Below are positions 31,163 through 39,951 of a stretch of DNA of 64,000 nucleotides, piece after piece. A program made the translations under genes and the position numbers. How positions within the stretch are numbered: position 1 is the stretch's first letter; every line of letters starts with the position of its first letter. The notes beneath the pieces were generated by a model. It was not told the origin of the DNA, searched no databases, and saw nothing but the letters and a program-made list of their open reading frames with translations. The DNA comes from Prorocentrum cordatum (lineage: Eukaryota > Sar > Dinophyceae > Prorocentrales > Prorocentraceae). Where the stretch lies: positions 1 to 64,000 of the forward strand of contig CAUYUJ010017798.1 of the NCBI GenBank assembly GCA_963575745.1, written 5' to 3'.

Positions 31163-32722
31163 CTAGACGCGCTGCAGATCATCCACGGCATGGCACATTG
31201 CTGTCGCGCCTCCTATGCGGAGGCTGTGCGAGCCGATCTCCTCCGCCTTCAGCCCGGCGGCCAGCCCTGCTACCGTCGAGTAGTGCTGCACCTCCTCGCG
31301 GCGGATGGGCGCACCGTTCGCCCAGCGGAAGAGCGGGAGCTCCTCCTCGCTGCCTCGCAGCCTCTGCGGGTAGTGCTGCTCCAGCTGGCGGATGGCGGCC
31401 ACCGGGCACAGCGATGTGCCCGTCTGGTATTGGTTCCTCACACACCCCACAACTAATTGGTCTGTCTTCGAAGAGGTGATGTGGAGCACCACCTCCGCCG
31501 TGTCTCTGAAAGCGCAGGGCTGGTTGCTGCTGTCACGGCCCGTGATGTCCACGCCGCGCACGACGCGCTCCTGGCTCCACGTCTTTCCGGGCTGGATCAG
31601 GTACTCGGACGCCCTCAACATGAAGAAGAAGGCCACCACCACGGCGGCCCAAAGGACCGCGGCTTCCGTCGCGGGGAGGTCGGTCTGGTCGTTCAGGCAG
31701 CCGCGGAGCCACAAGAGCATGCGCGGTGTCACGGGCCGCTTCCGCCCGCTCGGCCCTTGGCCTCTCTTAAGGCCGGCGAGCGTAGACCCGAGGCGGCCTC
31801 GGTGGAGTAGAGGGTCAGGATATCCAACCACGAGGTGGGCAAAACGCACAGCAAACAATTTCTGTTTGATCGTGCCCTCTGTGCGCTTCAGCACCTTGGC
31901 CAAAACAATGATGAAGCTCAGCAACGCTTCCTCGTTGGCGCGGCGTTCTTCGCGATCGCGCCCCTCGAGCCAGGGCGACTCGCCCTGGGCTGCCCTGAAG
32001 CCCTGCCACTGCCGCCAGCCGGTCTCGTCGCCGGCGCGGGTCCCCTCGGACAGCCGCAGCATCAGCGCCTCGCGCTTCTGCTCCTCGATCCACCTGCCAT
32101 AGTTTTCCCCCCCCAAGGTTGGGCGGTCTGGTAAGGCGATGGCAGCCCGAGCCTGGCCTAGTGCAATCGGCTTGACCAGCCTCTGGGTCTCCACCTTATT
32201 GCCCCTGTTGGGGCTCCGCCTCCGCCGCCTCTTGGGCGCGTCGACTACCACGCTTAAGTCCACCTCCTTGGCGTCGGGCGGGGGCTCGGGACCCCGCACG
32301 AGGTCCTCCTCGATCGCCCGGAAGCGGACGCCTTGGCTCTTGCGCCTCGCTTTGTGAGCGTCGTCGCTTAGCACTCCTGCGTGTCGGTCGTCCTCCACGG
32401 CCTCAGCCTTCACGCGGAGCTCGCCCTGCGCCCAAGCCCTGAGCCACCGCCGGGTTGTTTCCCAGGCGGCTGACTCTGCGGGGTCGCGGCAGCCGCCTGC
32501 CCGCTGGGTGGTTTGCAGCGACGCGTCCACGATGGCGCCCAGGACAGCCATCGCCGTCTCTGGTGGCAGGGACCTCGCCGCCTCCCGCATCAGGGTATCC
32601 TCGGCGTCGCCCTGGGCCCGCCTCTCCACCCAAGTTGCTGCGTCGCCCCCCTGCGCGGTCCAGACTTCTGCCGGTGACAACGCTCGGATGCGCCCATCGC
32701 TGCTCCCCGGGACGTGGACCAA
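31163..32722 (-). CDS. Tyrosine recombinase (DIRS-type), interrupted before the Tyr block
   Basis: 519 residues to the TAG. Residues about 8-31 (GRIRALSPAEVWTAQGG) resemble the late R-x-L-(T/S)-x-x-E motif of cytosine C5 methyltransferases and probably belong to the upstream methyltransferase-like domain. A basic NLS-like stretch PKRRRRRSPNRG lies at about 163-174. The core-binding region is about 230-320. The catalytic set is R370 (FMLRASEYL), K419 (TSSKTDQ) and H499-x-x-R502 (HSLRIGGATAM). The final W/Tyr block lies beyond the in-frame TAG. The enzyme would integrate a circular retroelement cDNA by site-specific recombination in the nucleus. The listed start at 32722 is GTG and only marks where the frame changes; the protein is part of one polyprotein with the upstream ORF, split at a seven-base homopolymer (minus-strand G7) near 32725-32731. 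Confidence 0.8.
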   Translation of the reverse strand: MVHVPGSSDGRIRALSPAEVWTAQGGDAATWVERRAQGDAEDTLMREAARSLPPETAMAVLGAIVDASLQTTQRAGGCRDPAESAAWETTRRWLRAWAQGELRVKAEAVEDDRHAGVLSDDAHKARRKSQGVRFRAIEEDLVRGPEPPPDAKEVDLSVVVDAPKRRRRRSPNRGNKVETQRLVKPIALGQARAAIALPDRPTLGGENYGRWIEEQKREALMLRLSEGTRAGDETGWRQWQGFRAAQGESPWLEGRDREERRANEEALLSFIIVLAKVLKRTEGTIKQKLFAVRFAHLVVGYPDPLLHRGRLGSTLAGLKRGQGPSGRKRPVTPRMLLWLRGCLNDQTDLPATEAAVLWAAVVVAFFFMLRASEYLIQPGKTWSQERVVRGVDITGRDSSNQPCAFRDTAEVVLHITSSKTDQLVVGCVRNQYQTGTSLCPVAAIRQLEQHYPQRLRGSEEELPLFRWANGAPIRREEVQHYSTVAGLAAGLKAEEIGSHSLRIGGATAMCHAVDDLQRV

Positions 32723-32725
32723 CGC

Positions 32726-34181
32726 CCCCCCGGTCCGCCCGGGCCCTCTCTGGGCCAGCGAACCGTACCGATCCGGCCGTCGATCGAGCAGACCAGGTGC
32801 TTCGTGTTGGCGAGCTTGATGTGGCCGATGCCCTTGGGCAGCATGGCGTCGGAGCCGCCTCGGGCTGCTGGGCCCCGCGTGGCGCTCCCCTCGTCGTCGA
32901 GCCAGTGATGGTCGCCTTCGCTGAGCTTGTCCTTCAGCGCGTGCTTCGCCCCGCGTGGGCAGCGGCGCGCCGGCGGCATGCGCATGCTCGCCAGGCTAGG
33001 TCGCACGTGCGGTACCCCATCTTGCGCAGCGCTTTGACGACGCGGGTCAGGTCGAGCTTGCCTGGGGCGTCGGCCACGACGATCTGCGGCCTTGCCCGCG
33101 CAACCGCGGACACCAGCTTCTCGACCTCGAAACCCTTCGGGCCCAGGGACAACGTGCACATGATCCAGTCCACCGCCGCTGAGTTGCTCTTCGTCAACTC
33201 CCCACCAAGTTGTTCCCAGGCGCGCCCGTAGGTGCCCAGCGGGCTCCCGAGCTCCAACCCTCGGCACCCCTTGAGGGCCAGGTTGCGCGGTACCGCTGCG
33301 GGGGTCCTCAGCGCCCGATGCCGGAGCGCTGACTCCGCGATGGGCCCTTCCTCCCCAGGCAGCCGTGAGAGATGCTCCTTCGCCTCCGCCAGCATCTTCC
33401 CCCACGCCTCGGGCGGCTCGATGCGGGCCCACCCCTTGCGCAGGAGCTCGGAGTGGACCTTCTTGGCCTCCTCCCGCGACAGCCAGTCCGCGATGTCGTT
33501 ATGGTAGGTGCGGATGTACAGCGCGGTGGTGCTGAACCCATGGCAGGCTTCTAAGCGCTGAATGAGGCGGACGAGGTGCCTCGCGAGCGGATGCTTGGGA
33601 CGCCTCTTGGAAATCCACGATCGCACGTTCATGTTGTCGGTGACGTAGAAGACAAGTTCGCCCTGCCACTCATCGCCCCTCGCCGCTGCTAAGGCCACGA
33701 ATGCGAGCAGTTCGACGATGGCGATGGCCCGGCCCTTCTCGGCCCCCGGGTGGCCCAGCACATCTTCCAGCTGGCGGAGGAGCGGGGCGGCGTCCACGGC
33801 CATGTAGCGGGGTGGTGCGGCCTTGCTGCCTGCCACTGCGCGCCCCCAGTCTATGCTGCCGATGGTCGTCGTGGTAGCATCGCCCCCTGTCCACCTCGTC
33901 CGGGCGGCGGCCCCTGGTAGTGCCAGGCGCTCGCGCGGCCCCAAGCAGGAAATGAAGCTTGCGTCGAAGGTGGGCGCCCAAGCTTCGGGCTCGTCGAAGA
34001 GTACCCGCAGCAGCTCGAGGGTCTGATCCCATTCGTCCCAAGCGAGGGCGATCTCCTCCGCGCCCCCTTTGGGCCCCGCCCAGGCTGCTCCGATCCCGCC
34101 GCCGAGGAGGCGATCAATGACCGGCAGCTCAGGCTTGATGGCCGGCTGCGTGGCCACCCAGAACTGCGCGGAGCCCCTCAG
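32726..34181 (-). pseudogene. RNase H plus cytosine-methyltransferase-like domain
   Basis: In the 407-codon frame starting at the GTG at 34157, an RNase H fold shows D103 (GSIDWGRA), E149 (IVELLAF), D174 (YVTDNMNVRSW) and D224 (YHNDIADWLSRE), the acidic set that degrades RNA in RNA:DNA hybrids. A methyltransferase-like fold follows: SAM-binding motif I at about 300-319 (GLELGSPLGTYGRAWEQLGG), then QIVVADAPGKLDL at about 358-370. There a C5 methyltransferase would have Pro-Pro-Cys, so the catalytic Cys is absent. A one-base shift near 32990 moves the path into another frame (ARRCPRGAKHAL, HIKLANTKHLVCSIDGRIG), which runs to the homopolymer at 32725-32731 and then into the recombinase ORF. The methyltransferase-like region may bind SAM or DNA without methylating. 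Confidence 0.65.
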
Positions 34182-34319
34182 CTACTGGACGACCTTGATG
34201 GGACCCCGGCGGCGCCCGTAGCGAAGCTCGTCGATCGCCAGGAGGTGGGCGGCCTTCGCGCATTTGGGCTCCGGGAGCCTCGAGCGCTGCCGGTCGACGT
34301 CTAGGTAGAGGCCCCAGAC
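34182..34319 (-). pseudogene. RT thumb/connection segment between two in-frame TAG codons
   Basis: Starts after the TAG at 34320-34322 and ends with the TAG at 34182-34184, in frame with both neighbouring ORFs. It encodes VWGLYLDVDRQRSRLPEPK, the LGxxxDxxxxxxxLPxxK pattern seen after the palm in reverse transcriptases of this group. This shows that the flanking ORFs are one broken protein. Confidence 0.65.
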
Positions 34320-35612
34320 CTATTGCTCTGCCTGAAAGGTACCCTTCTCCGCCATCTTGTCAACGTTGATCGCCTCGCTGCCCCAGACACGCCTCATGCT
34401 CGCGTCGCAGTCGGCCGCGCTGAGCCAGGGCCTGAGGCCGACCAGCGGTTCGACCAGGACGCCGTCGTCCATCAGCCACTTGGAGGACCAGCGCACCGCG
34501 TCGTTGACCTCGGGGTCCGGCGGCCTGCGCCGCTCGTGGCCCCACTTGGCGCCCCAGGAGAACGCCATGTACTCGCCTGGGGACCCCGACCACCCAAAGA
34601 CCATCACGCAGTGGATCATGATCACGCGCGTGGTCGTGCCAACCGCCTCGCCCGGGAGGGAGGCGCCGAACTCGGCCACGTCCTCGTCGCGCACCCAGTG
34701 CCACTTGAAGGCTCTCGAGACGTCCCGCTTGGCTATCACCTGCGGCGCCCCGGGGTGGCGCGCCGACCACCAACGGGAGAGGCGCACGAGGGCCTCGTGC
34801 TTCGGCTGGAGTGCCGGTGGGTGCAGCTCCCTGGGCGAGTCCCCGTTGGCGACTCGCATGTCGTGCATGGGGCGCCCCTCGCTGCTCACCGTGCGGTCGG
34901 GCAGCATCTTGGGCACTCGCCCGGACGGGCTCTCGATGAGCTCCGATGCGGACAGAGCGTCCTCTGCCGATGGGGTGGCCCAGAGCACGGCGCCGTAGGA
35001 GGTATCTTTCCAGGCCTTGGCGTACATCTCCAGGGCGTGGTCCCGTGCTGAGGCGTGGGGCTTGGCCACGGTACGCCGCCTGCGCTGCTGCCGTCGGACT
35101 GGGACACCCTTGATGGCCATCTCGCGGAGGTATTGTTTGTGGCCCTCCTCCAGGGCTGCCCCGAACTCAGGGTCGAGCACCCCTCCGAGCGGATTCCCGA
35201 GGACGCGCTCCCGCTCCTCGCGGAGCTGCGCCGCGGCAGCTTCCACGCTCCCCGCGGCGAGGAGCAGTCGATTCCCCAAGTCCGTCACCTCCTTCACCAG
35301 CTCCGGGGCGAACTCGGCGCGCTCCAGGCACCAAGCTAGGTACGCCATAGCTTCGGGAGCTCCAGGGCGAGAGGCAGCCGGCGGCGCTGTTGGGCGCTCG
35401 CTCTGGCGTACCTCTGCTTTGCTCTCGTGGCGCGCGCTCGGGCGGACATGCGCCGGCGGCACCTCGGGACCTCCGCATCTGCGCCCCGGGCCCCTTGGGC
35501 CAGGGGCGGCGCGGCGCCCGCGGCTCTCGTCCAGTGGCGATCTCGCTCGCAGCCGCCCCCTCGCGGGGGGTGCCATCGCTTCAGAGGCGGATGATTCGGA
35601 ATCATCGCGCAC
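34320..35612 (-). CDS. Reverse transcriptase with N-terminal extension
   Basis: 430 residues to an in-frame TAG. Residues 1-200 are Arg/Pro/Glu-rich with a predicted helical part at about 90-165. The RT fingers and palm follow. Motif A is AKRDVSRAFKW at 294-304 (Asp297), motif B is FGWSGSPGEY at 339-348, and motif C is LMDDGVL at 380-386 in place of the commoner Y-x-D-D. All catalytic aspartates are present. The enzyme would copy the element's RNA into DNA. The downstream thumb is in frame after the TAG. The ATG at 35612 is a convenience start: gag-like coding continues upstream in other frames. Confidence 0.8.
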   Translation of the reverse strand: MRDDSESSASEAMAPPARGRLRARSPLDESRGRRAAPGPRGPGRRCGGPEVPPAHVRPSARHESKAEVRQSERPTAPPAASRPGAPEAMAYLAWCLERAEFAPELVKEVTDLGNRLLLAAGSVEAAAAQLREERERVLGNPLGGVLDPEFGAALEEGHKQYLREMAIKGVPVRRQQRRRRTVAKPHASARDHALEMYAKAWKDTSYGAVLWATPSAEDALSASELIESPSGRVPKMLPDRTVSSEGRPMHDMRVANGDSPRELHPPALQPKHEALVRLSRWWSARHPGAPQVIAKRDVSRAFKWHWVRDEDVAEFGASLPGEAVGTTTRVIMIHCVMVFGWSGSPGEYMAFSWGAKWGHERRRPPDPEVNDAVRWSSKWLMDDGVLVEPLVGLRPWLSAADCDASMRRVWGSEAINVDKMAEKGTFQAEQ

Positions 35613-35993
35613 CCCTCCGGAGGACCGCGCTCGCTCGTGGGGGGGGCTGTCCCCGCACCTCGACTGCGGCTGCGGCTGCGGGCGATGGGGTTGCCCTGGC
35701 CGTCGTACTCCTCGTCGTAGGTCCTCTCGGTCTCGACGTATATGGGGTCAAGGATCCCGCCTCCGGCGTGCTCGTTCCGCGGGATGCCGAGGCTCTTCCA
35801 CGTAGCACGCCAGGACCTCGCCGAGCTGGGTGTCCTCCGGATCCGTCCCAGGGCACTCCTGGAGCAGCACGTCGCTGATCTGCCCGATCCCGTTCAGGTG
35901 CGAGATATCCGCGTGCTGGAGGTCGTCGCTCTCGCCGCCCTTCCGCGCGTCGTTGAAGGTCTTGACGAAGCGTCGCGCTGCATTGCACTTCCC
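35613..35993 (-). pseudogene. Gag-like N-terminal segment of the DIRS-like element
   Basis: Reading from about 35990 gives NAARRFVKTFNDARKGG, DLQHADISHLNGIGQIS and DPEDTQLGEVLACYVEE. One frameshift near 35760 then leads to DPIYVETERTYDEEYDGQG and an RSRSRSR stretch entering the RT ORF. The helical acidic start and the Arg/Ser-rich linker are compatible with a retroelement gag-like region, but no known domain is recognised. Confidence 0.4.
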
Positions 35994-36008
35994 TGAGTTC
36001 TGACCGGG

Positions 36009-36083
36009 CTGTTTTTTAGTCCTGCTGTGCTAACTAAACATCGGGACTAAAAATAATACCCAGGACTATAAATAGTCCCGATG
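36009..36083. repeat. Terminal motif and hairpin at the element's 5' edge
   Basis: CTGTTTTTTAGTCC at 36009-36022 is the exact reverse complement of GGACTAAAAAACAG at 55622-55635, on the 3' side of the second retroelement. Next to it, CATCGGGACTA at 36039-36049 and TAGTCCCGATG at 36073-36083 form a perfect 11-bp inverted repeat. The GGACTA motif therefore occurs four times in 75 bp. Confidence 0.7.
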
Positions 36084-36089
36084 CGTTCT

Positions 36090-36768
36090 GCGTGCAGAAC
36101 AAGTTGTTTTACATATAAATTGCAGACATGTTCCTAATAGCCCGTGCGCGTCAAGCGTTCGACCGTCTTGCCCACAGCGCCACGCGTTCCTTTCCCTTGT
36201 CCGCAGTGTTTCTGCAAACAAAAACAAAAAAGAGGCGGGGGAAGAGGGGGGCGGAGAGAGGGTGGATCAGGAGGATTAGAAAAGAAATGCTTGTGCTGAG
36301 GAAGGGGAGGAGAACGGCGCGCAGCCGTTTTGGCTGAGATCCCACACATGACTAAGAGTGGTCTGTAAGGATGCCCCCAAAAGGATCGAAGGCACCCCCG
36401 CGGCCAGCCAGTAATGCAGACGCTGAGAAACGAGCTGCAGTGTGGACGGAGCACATCACAGTGCCAGACAAGCCGCGTCCTTGTACCCTGCGGCGGTCGG
36501 TGGTGATGAGGAAGATGAGGATGAGGATGAGGATGACGATGTGAGAGAGGAGCTGAGGACAGACCCTTCGCGCACGTACTCGCTCCTGGCATCCTACCCT
36601 TGGCCCCCCACCTTGACATTATCAGCGCTGTACGCCCTGCATGTATCATTGCCCGTATCTGTCGGGCTTCCCCTCGCTATGATTAAGCCTGCTGTGCGGG
36701 ATTGCCCGTGTCCTCCCCTTCAATGACGCTGATCGTCCGTTGGGTGACTCGTTCCCCCTCATACGTAG
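36090..36768. other. Intergenic, no gene supported
   Basis: Short ORFs on both strands. GCAGCCGTTTTGGCTGAG at 36321-36338 is a weak match to the spliced leader's 3' half. A GATGAGGATGAGG patch lies near 36504-36540. Confidence 0.4.
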
Positions 36769-36972
36769 ATGGTCACTGATCATGCTGTGCCTATCCATCT
36801 CATGGCGCCCCCCCGCATAAGGTTGAACTACACGACAAATCTCGAGGATGAGCATAATGTAGAGGAGTTGGTGAAACAACTGGACTTGCTGAGGGCTACC
36901 AGAGCAGCGTGCCGCGTCGGAGGTGTATGTCAGAAGGTGGCCGAGGCCATAGCCCTGGGGTGTGGTGGGTAG
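36769..36972 (+). CDS. Possible 5' exon of gene A
   Basis: Open frame encoding NLEDEHNVEELVKQLDLLRA and a short Cys-containing stretch. It is more protein-like than the surrounding sequence, on the same strand as the downstream exons and at an exon-like spacing. No splice sites could be fixed and no homology is recognised. Confidence 0.25.
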   Translation: MVTDHAVPIHLMAPPRIRLNYTTNLEDEHNVEELVKQLDLLRATRAACRVGGVCQKVAEAIALGCGG

Positions 36973-37044
36973 GAACGGTTATTAACACATTGGTAACCGT
37001 TCCTATTCAGCACATCCATTCCGTCACGAACCTAAACATCTCTT

Positions 37045-37149
37045 CTCCCGAGTCGCGACGATCGGCCGATGTTGAGCTCACCGACGCTCACCGATTTCGG
37101 TGATATGCGGTGAGCGTCGATGACGCCCAGGTCGGCCGATCGTCGCGGC
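37045..37149. repeat. Palindromic element with 18-20 bp arms and TCACCG-N4-CGGTGA core
   Basis: GAGTCGCGACGATCGGCCGA on the left pairs with TCGGCCGATCGTCGCGGCTC on the right (one mismatch). The interior holds a second palindrome, GCTCACCGATTTCGGTGA. A diverged relative with the same outer arms lies at about 39846-39950. Confidence 0.8.
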
Positions 37150-37190
37150 TCGCGTTCATTCGTTCGTTCGCGCAGGCTGCGCTGCTGCAG

Positions 37191-37340
37191 GTGGCCTTGG
37201 CGAATGAGAGCAGGTGGAAGCTGAGCAAGTCCACTCGAGCGTGGGCGACGGACAATGCTAATATGATGAGGGCGATGTTGCGCCACGTGAATAAGGCCAT
37301 CAACAGGATATCGGGCTTGAGCGAAACGGGGGAATGCACG
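37191..37340 (+). CDS. Probable exon of gene A
   Basis: Follows a CTGCAG acceptor-like sequence and encodes KSTRAWATDNANMMRAML then HVNKAINRISGLSE, an amphipathic, repeat-free helical segment. Function unknown. The downstream end is not resolved. Confidence 0.35.
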
Positions 37341-37507
37341 GGGCTGAGGGCGCATGCATCCCGCCTCCACGTTTGTTCTTAATGCTGCGTCCCTCAGCCC
37401 TTGCCCAGTTCCCCCTCCCCCCTCCCTTCACTCTACGTATCCTCTGCCGCGCCATGCGTCCTCAGCCCCAGTTGTCTCGTCATTGCTGCCTGCGCCCATC
37501 TCCGCAG

Positions 37508-37674
37508 ATGGCGCGATTGGAACAATGAGAAACGACGGGAGGACAATGGGGGTAGGCGGGGGCGGGCATCCGCCAGGAAGCCCAAGTCGCCCGAGTGGGT
37601 CAAGCAGTTTGCCCTGGACGACGAACAGACAACCGACAAGGACCCGCGCGTGTTTGGATGGGGTTCGGAGACAC
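37508..37674 (+). CDS. Probable exon of gene A
   Basis: Starts after CCGCAG and reads RWRDWNNEKRRE, KSPEWVKQFALDDEQTT and DPRVFGWGSE. This composition is unlike the low-complexity sequence around it. It runs into the acidic GAG/GAT repeat, where frames change repeatedly. Confidence 0.4.
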
Positions 37675-37679
37675 GGAGG

Positions 37680-38103
37680 AGGACGAGGCTGACGAGGACG
37701 ATTTGATGATGATGAGGGGGGGGCGGAGGATGATACGGAGGAGGATGCTGAGGAATAAGAAGATGATGTGGGCGAGGAGGAGGATGCGGATGAGGAGGAT
37801 GTTGAGCTTGGTGACACTGATGAGTATGATGATGATGCGGAGGATGATGATGAGGATCATGAGGATGATGATTCTGAAGAAGACGAAGAGAAGGATGAGG
37901 AGGCGGACGCGGACGAGGATGAGGAGAAGGATGGGGGAGGACGGATAGGAGGATGATACGGAGGAGGAGGACGAGGAGGGTGCCGATGAGGGCGGGGGGG
38001 GTGATGGGGGGAGAGATTGTAGGAGGGGGATGGGGAGCAGGACGCGGACGACGAGGAGGAGGATGAGGAGAGGACGGAGGATGAGGAGGCCGACGAGCAG
38101 AGG
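37680..38103. repeat. GAT/GAG triplet-rich tract (acidic repeat coding potential)
   Basis: Interrupted GAT, GAG and GGA triplets. One frame gives a run of Asp/Glu at 37768-37956. It could be an acidic insert of gene A or an intron microsatellite; frequent frame changes argue for slippage. Confidence 0.7.
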
Positions 38104-38300
38104 ACATCGCTGAGTTCGCGCTGAGCGCCATGAGGGAAGCGAGTGACGATGCGTGGGCGTGGGTTGAGGCCGTGGAGGGTCTGTGGGACGCGATGATGGA
38201 GTCCCAAGTGCACGTGCTGAGGGGCGCAATTGATGCCGACGTCCCAGATGCTGAAATCCAGATGCTTATCGATGTGATGAACAATGCGCTGCTCGTGAAG
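38104..38300 (+). CDS. Probable exon of gene A ending in a canonical GT donor
   Basis: Encodes ASDDAWAWVEAVEGLWDAMM then DAEIQMLIDVMNNALLVK, an amphipathic helical segment, and ends at AAG|GTACGTG, the best canonical 5' splice site in the region. The intron that follows is filled with GAT/GGT triplets. Confidence 0.4.
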
Positions 38301-38439
38301 GTACGTGTTGGAACAACGAAGAGGGGTCAGGGGTTAGGATGCGGAACAATGACTGTGGTATATGAATGGGGGGTGGTGAAACGTGTGAGCACGGGCGGCG
38401 GGTATTCTGGTGAGACTAAACCGTATGATCATGATGATT

Positions 38440-38790
38440 GGGGAGGGTGGCGGGTGCGATGATAATCATGGTGGCAGTGCCGATGACGGCGGTGACGCTG
38501 CGTGTGGTAATGGCTATGACGATGAGGGTGGTATAGATGATGGCGATGATAGTGGTAATGTTGCCGATGTTGTGGTGATGATGATTGTGCGCGCGACGAT
38601 GATGATGGTGGTATTGATGTTGATGGTGGCGACGACGTTGACGGTGGTGATGCTGATGATGCTGATGATGCTGATGGTGATGGTGGTGCTGCTGCTGATG
38701 ATGATGCTGACGGTGATGGTGATGCTGATGATGCTGATGATGGTGATGATGATTCGGGGTATGCTGATTATGATGGTGGTGCTGAATTTG
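38440..38790. repeat. (GAT/GGT)n triplet-rich tract, probable intron
   Basis: Long interrupted GATGATG/GGTGGT array between two exon-like segments. Confidence 0.8.
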
Positions 38791-38839
38791 CTGTCTGAGA
38801 GTTGACGCTAGCCGTGCAACTCTTCAGATAGAGATGGCG

Positions 38840-38880
38840 CGATGCCACCGAGGGGCGGACATCCGCCACTAGGGGGCATC
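38840..38880. repeat. Hairpin: nested inverted repeats
   Basis: Outer arms GATGCC and GGCATC enclose an inner palindrome GGCGGA-CA-TCCGCC. Confidence 0.7.
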
Positions 38881-38999
38881 ACGCTGCCCCGAAGGAGCGG
38901 CCCGACAGCCGCGCGGTGACGAAGCATGCGAAGAGCCAGATGATCGACTTCATTGACGGGAAGAACGGCTACAAGCTGGGCTACAATAAGGAGCTACAG
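38881..38999 (+). CDS. Exon of gene A (upstream of a GC-AG intron)
   Basis: Encodes AVTKHAKSQMIDFIDGKNG then YKLGYNKELQ and ends in a complete codon CAG at 38999. The left boundary is approximate; the right one is supported because the next exon at 39952 continues in phase 0. Confidence 0.45.
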
Positions 39000-39951
39000 G
39001 CCAGATGCAACATAACCATGCTCCACACCCCACACCTACACCATCGCAATGCACCGTCCCATTCCCCGTCGGTTGCCCCAATATTCGATCGGGTCCCGCA
39101 GTCGCATCGAAGTCAGTCGCAACCTCATCATCATCATCATCATCATCGTCAGCATCATCAGCATCATCATCACCAGTGTCAGCATCACCCTCATCCACAT
39201 CGGTTGACTCGAACACGTGCGACAACCCAGACACGATCGACTAGATGATATCGTCGCTCGTGACCGTTTCGCTATGCGTGCGATATCACACAAGGTTTTG
39301 CTCGTCTCGTCGTGCTCATCATCGCCATCAGCCAAGAGTTCGCATGTGTTATTCGAAGCGTCTCGCGCTGTCCTTGCCCAAATCGCTTGAGATGTCAACG
39401 GGTAGTGAGCACGCGCGATCGGTTCGAACGATGAGGGTAGGCTTGCGCCCGTATCGACTCGCTCGGTCACGCCACGTTCAAACTGAATGAATGGGTGCCA
39501 ATCATGGTGCGATGATCGACTGGTCGGGGGATTATGGGGGCCATGTGCTCGCATCGGCATTCACTAGCTTCGGTCGACGTCGGGGGTGCCCCATCGGTCG
39601 ATCGCAGCAGCCATGATATGGATACATCCATGTACGGTGCGCTGGTTGGGGGGGGCGGGGGTAGCATGTCCTGACTCTCCCAGGCGGCGTGGCGAGTGCC
39701 AGTGGACAATCCCAGTGCGCAGCCGGACTACGCGACCGCATGTGTATGCAGCGACAGCAAACGGCTCGTGGCTACGTGGCCAGGTTCCGACGAGTCCGAC
39801 CCCATGACGTGGAAGGCGCACGAGCTCACAATACATACCACGTCCCCGAATCGCGACGATCGACCGACCCGACGCCTCACCGACATTCACCGATACCAGT
39901 GAGATATCGATGAATACCGATGACGCTCGTCTTGGCTGATCGTCGTATCAG
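39000..39951 (+). other. Inferred GC-AG intron of gene A
   Basis: Begins GCCAGATG after CTACAG and ends GTATCAG. CAGG occurs at both junctions. Removing it joins NKELQ to VPGTSAADTLAAATG in phase 0. The intron contains a (CAT)n array at 39125-39170 and a palindromic element at about 39846-39950. Confidence 0.5.
39846..39950. repeat. Diverged palindromic element inside an intron
   Basis: Shares the outer arm CGCGACGATCGACCGA with 37045-37149 and keeps a decayed core TCACCGATACCAGTGA. Confidence 0.6.

Larger units (their letters stand above)
30223..36022 (-). mobile_element. DIRS-like tyrosine-recombinase retrotransposon (degraded)
   Basis: A single minus-strand reading path runs gag-like N-terminus, reverse transcriptase, RNase H, cytosine-methyltransferase-like domain, tyrosine recombinase, membrane-spanning tail. 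RT plus RNase H plus tyrosine recombinase instead of a DDE integrase defines the DIRS order of retrotransposons. Methyltransferase domains are known in such elements and in dinoflagellate retrotransposons. The path is broken by three in-frame TAG codons and several frameshifts, so this copy is probably not autonomous. The high-coordinate edge is set at a GGACTA-type terminal motif. The 3' edge is uncertain because the 2.07-kb tandem repeat follows. Confidence 0.8.
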
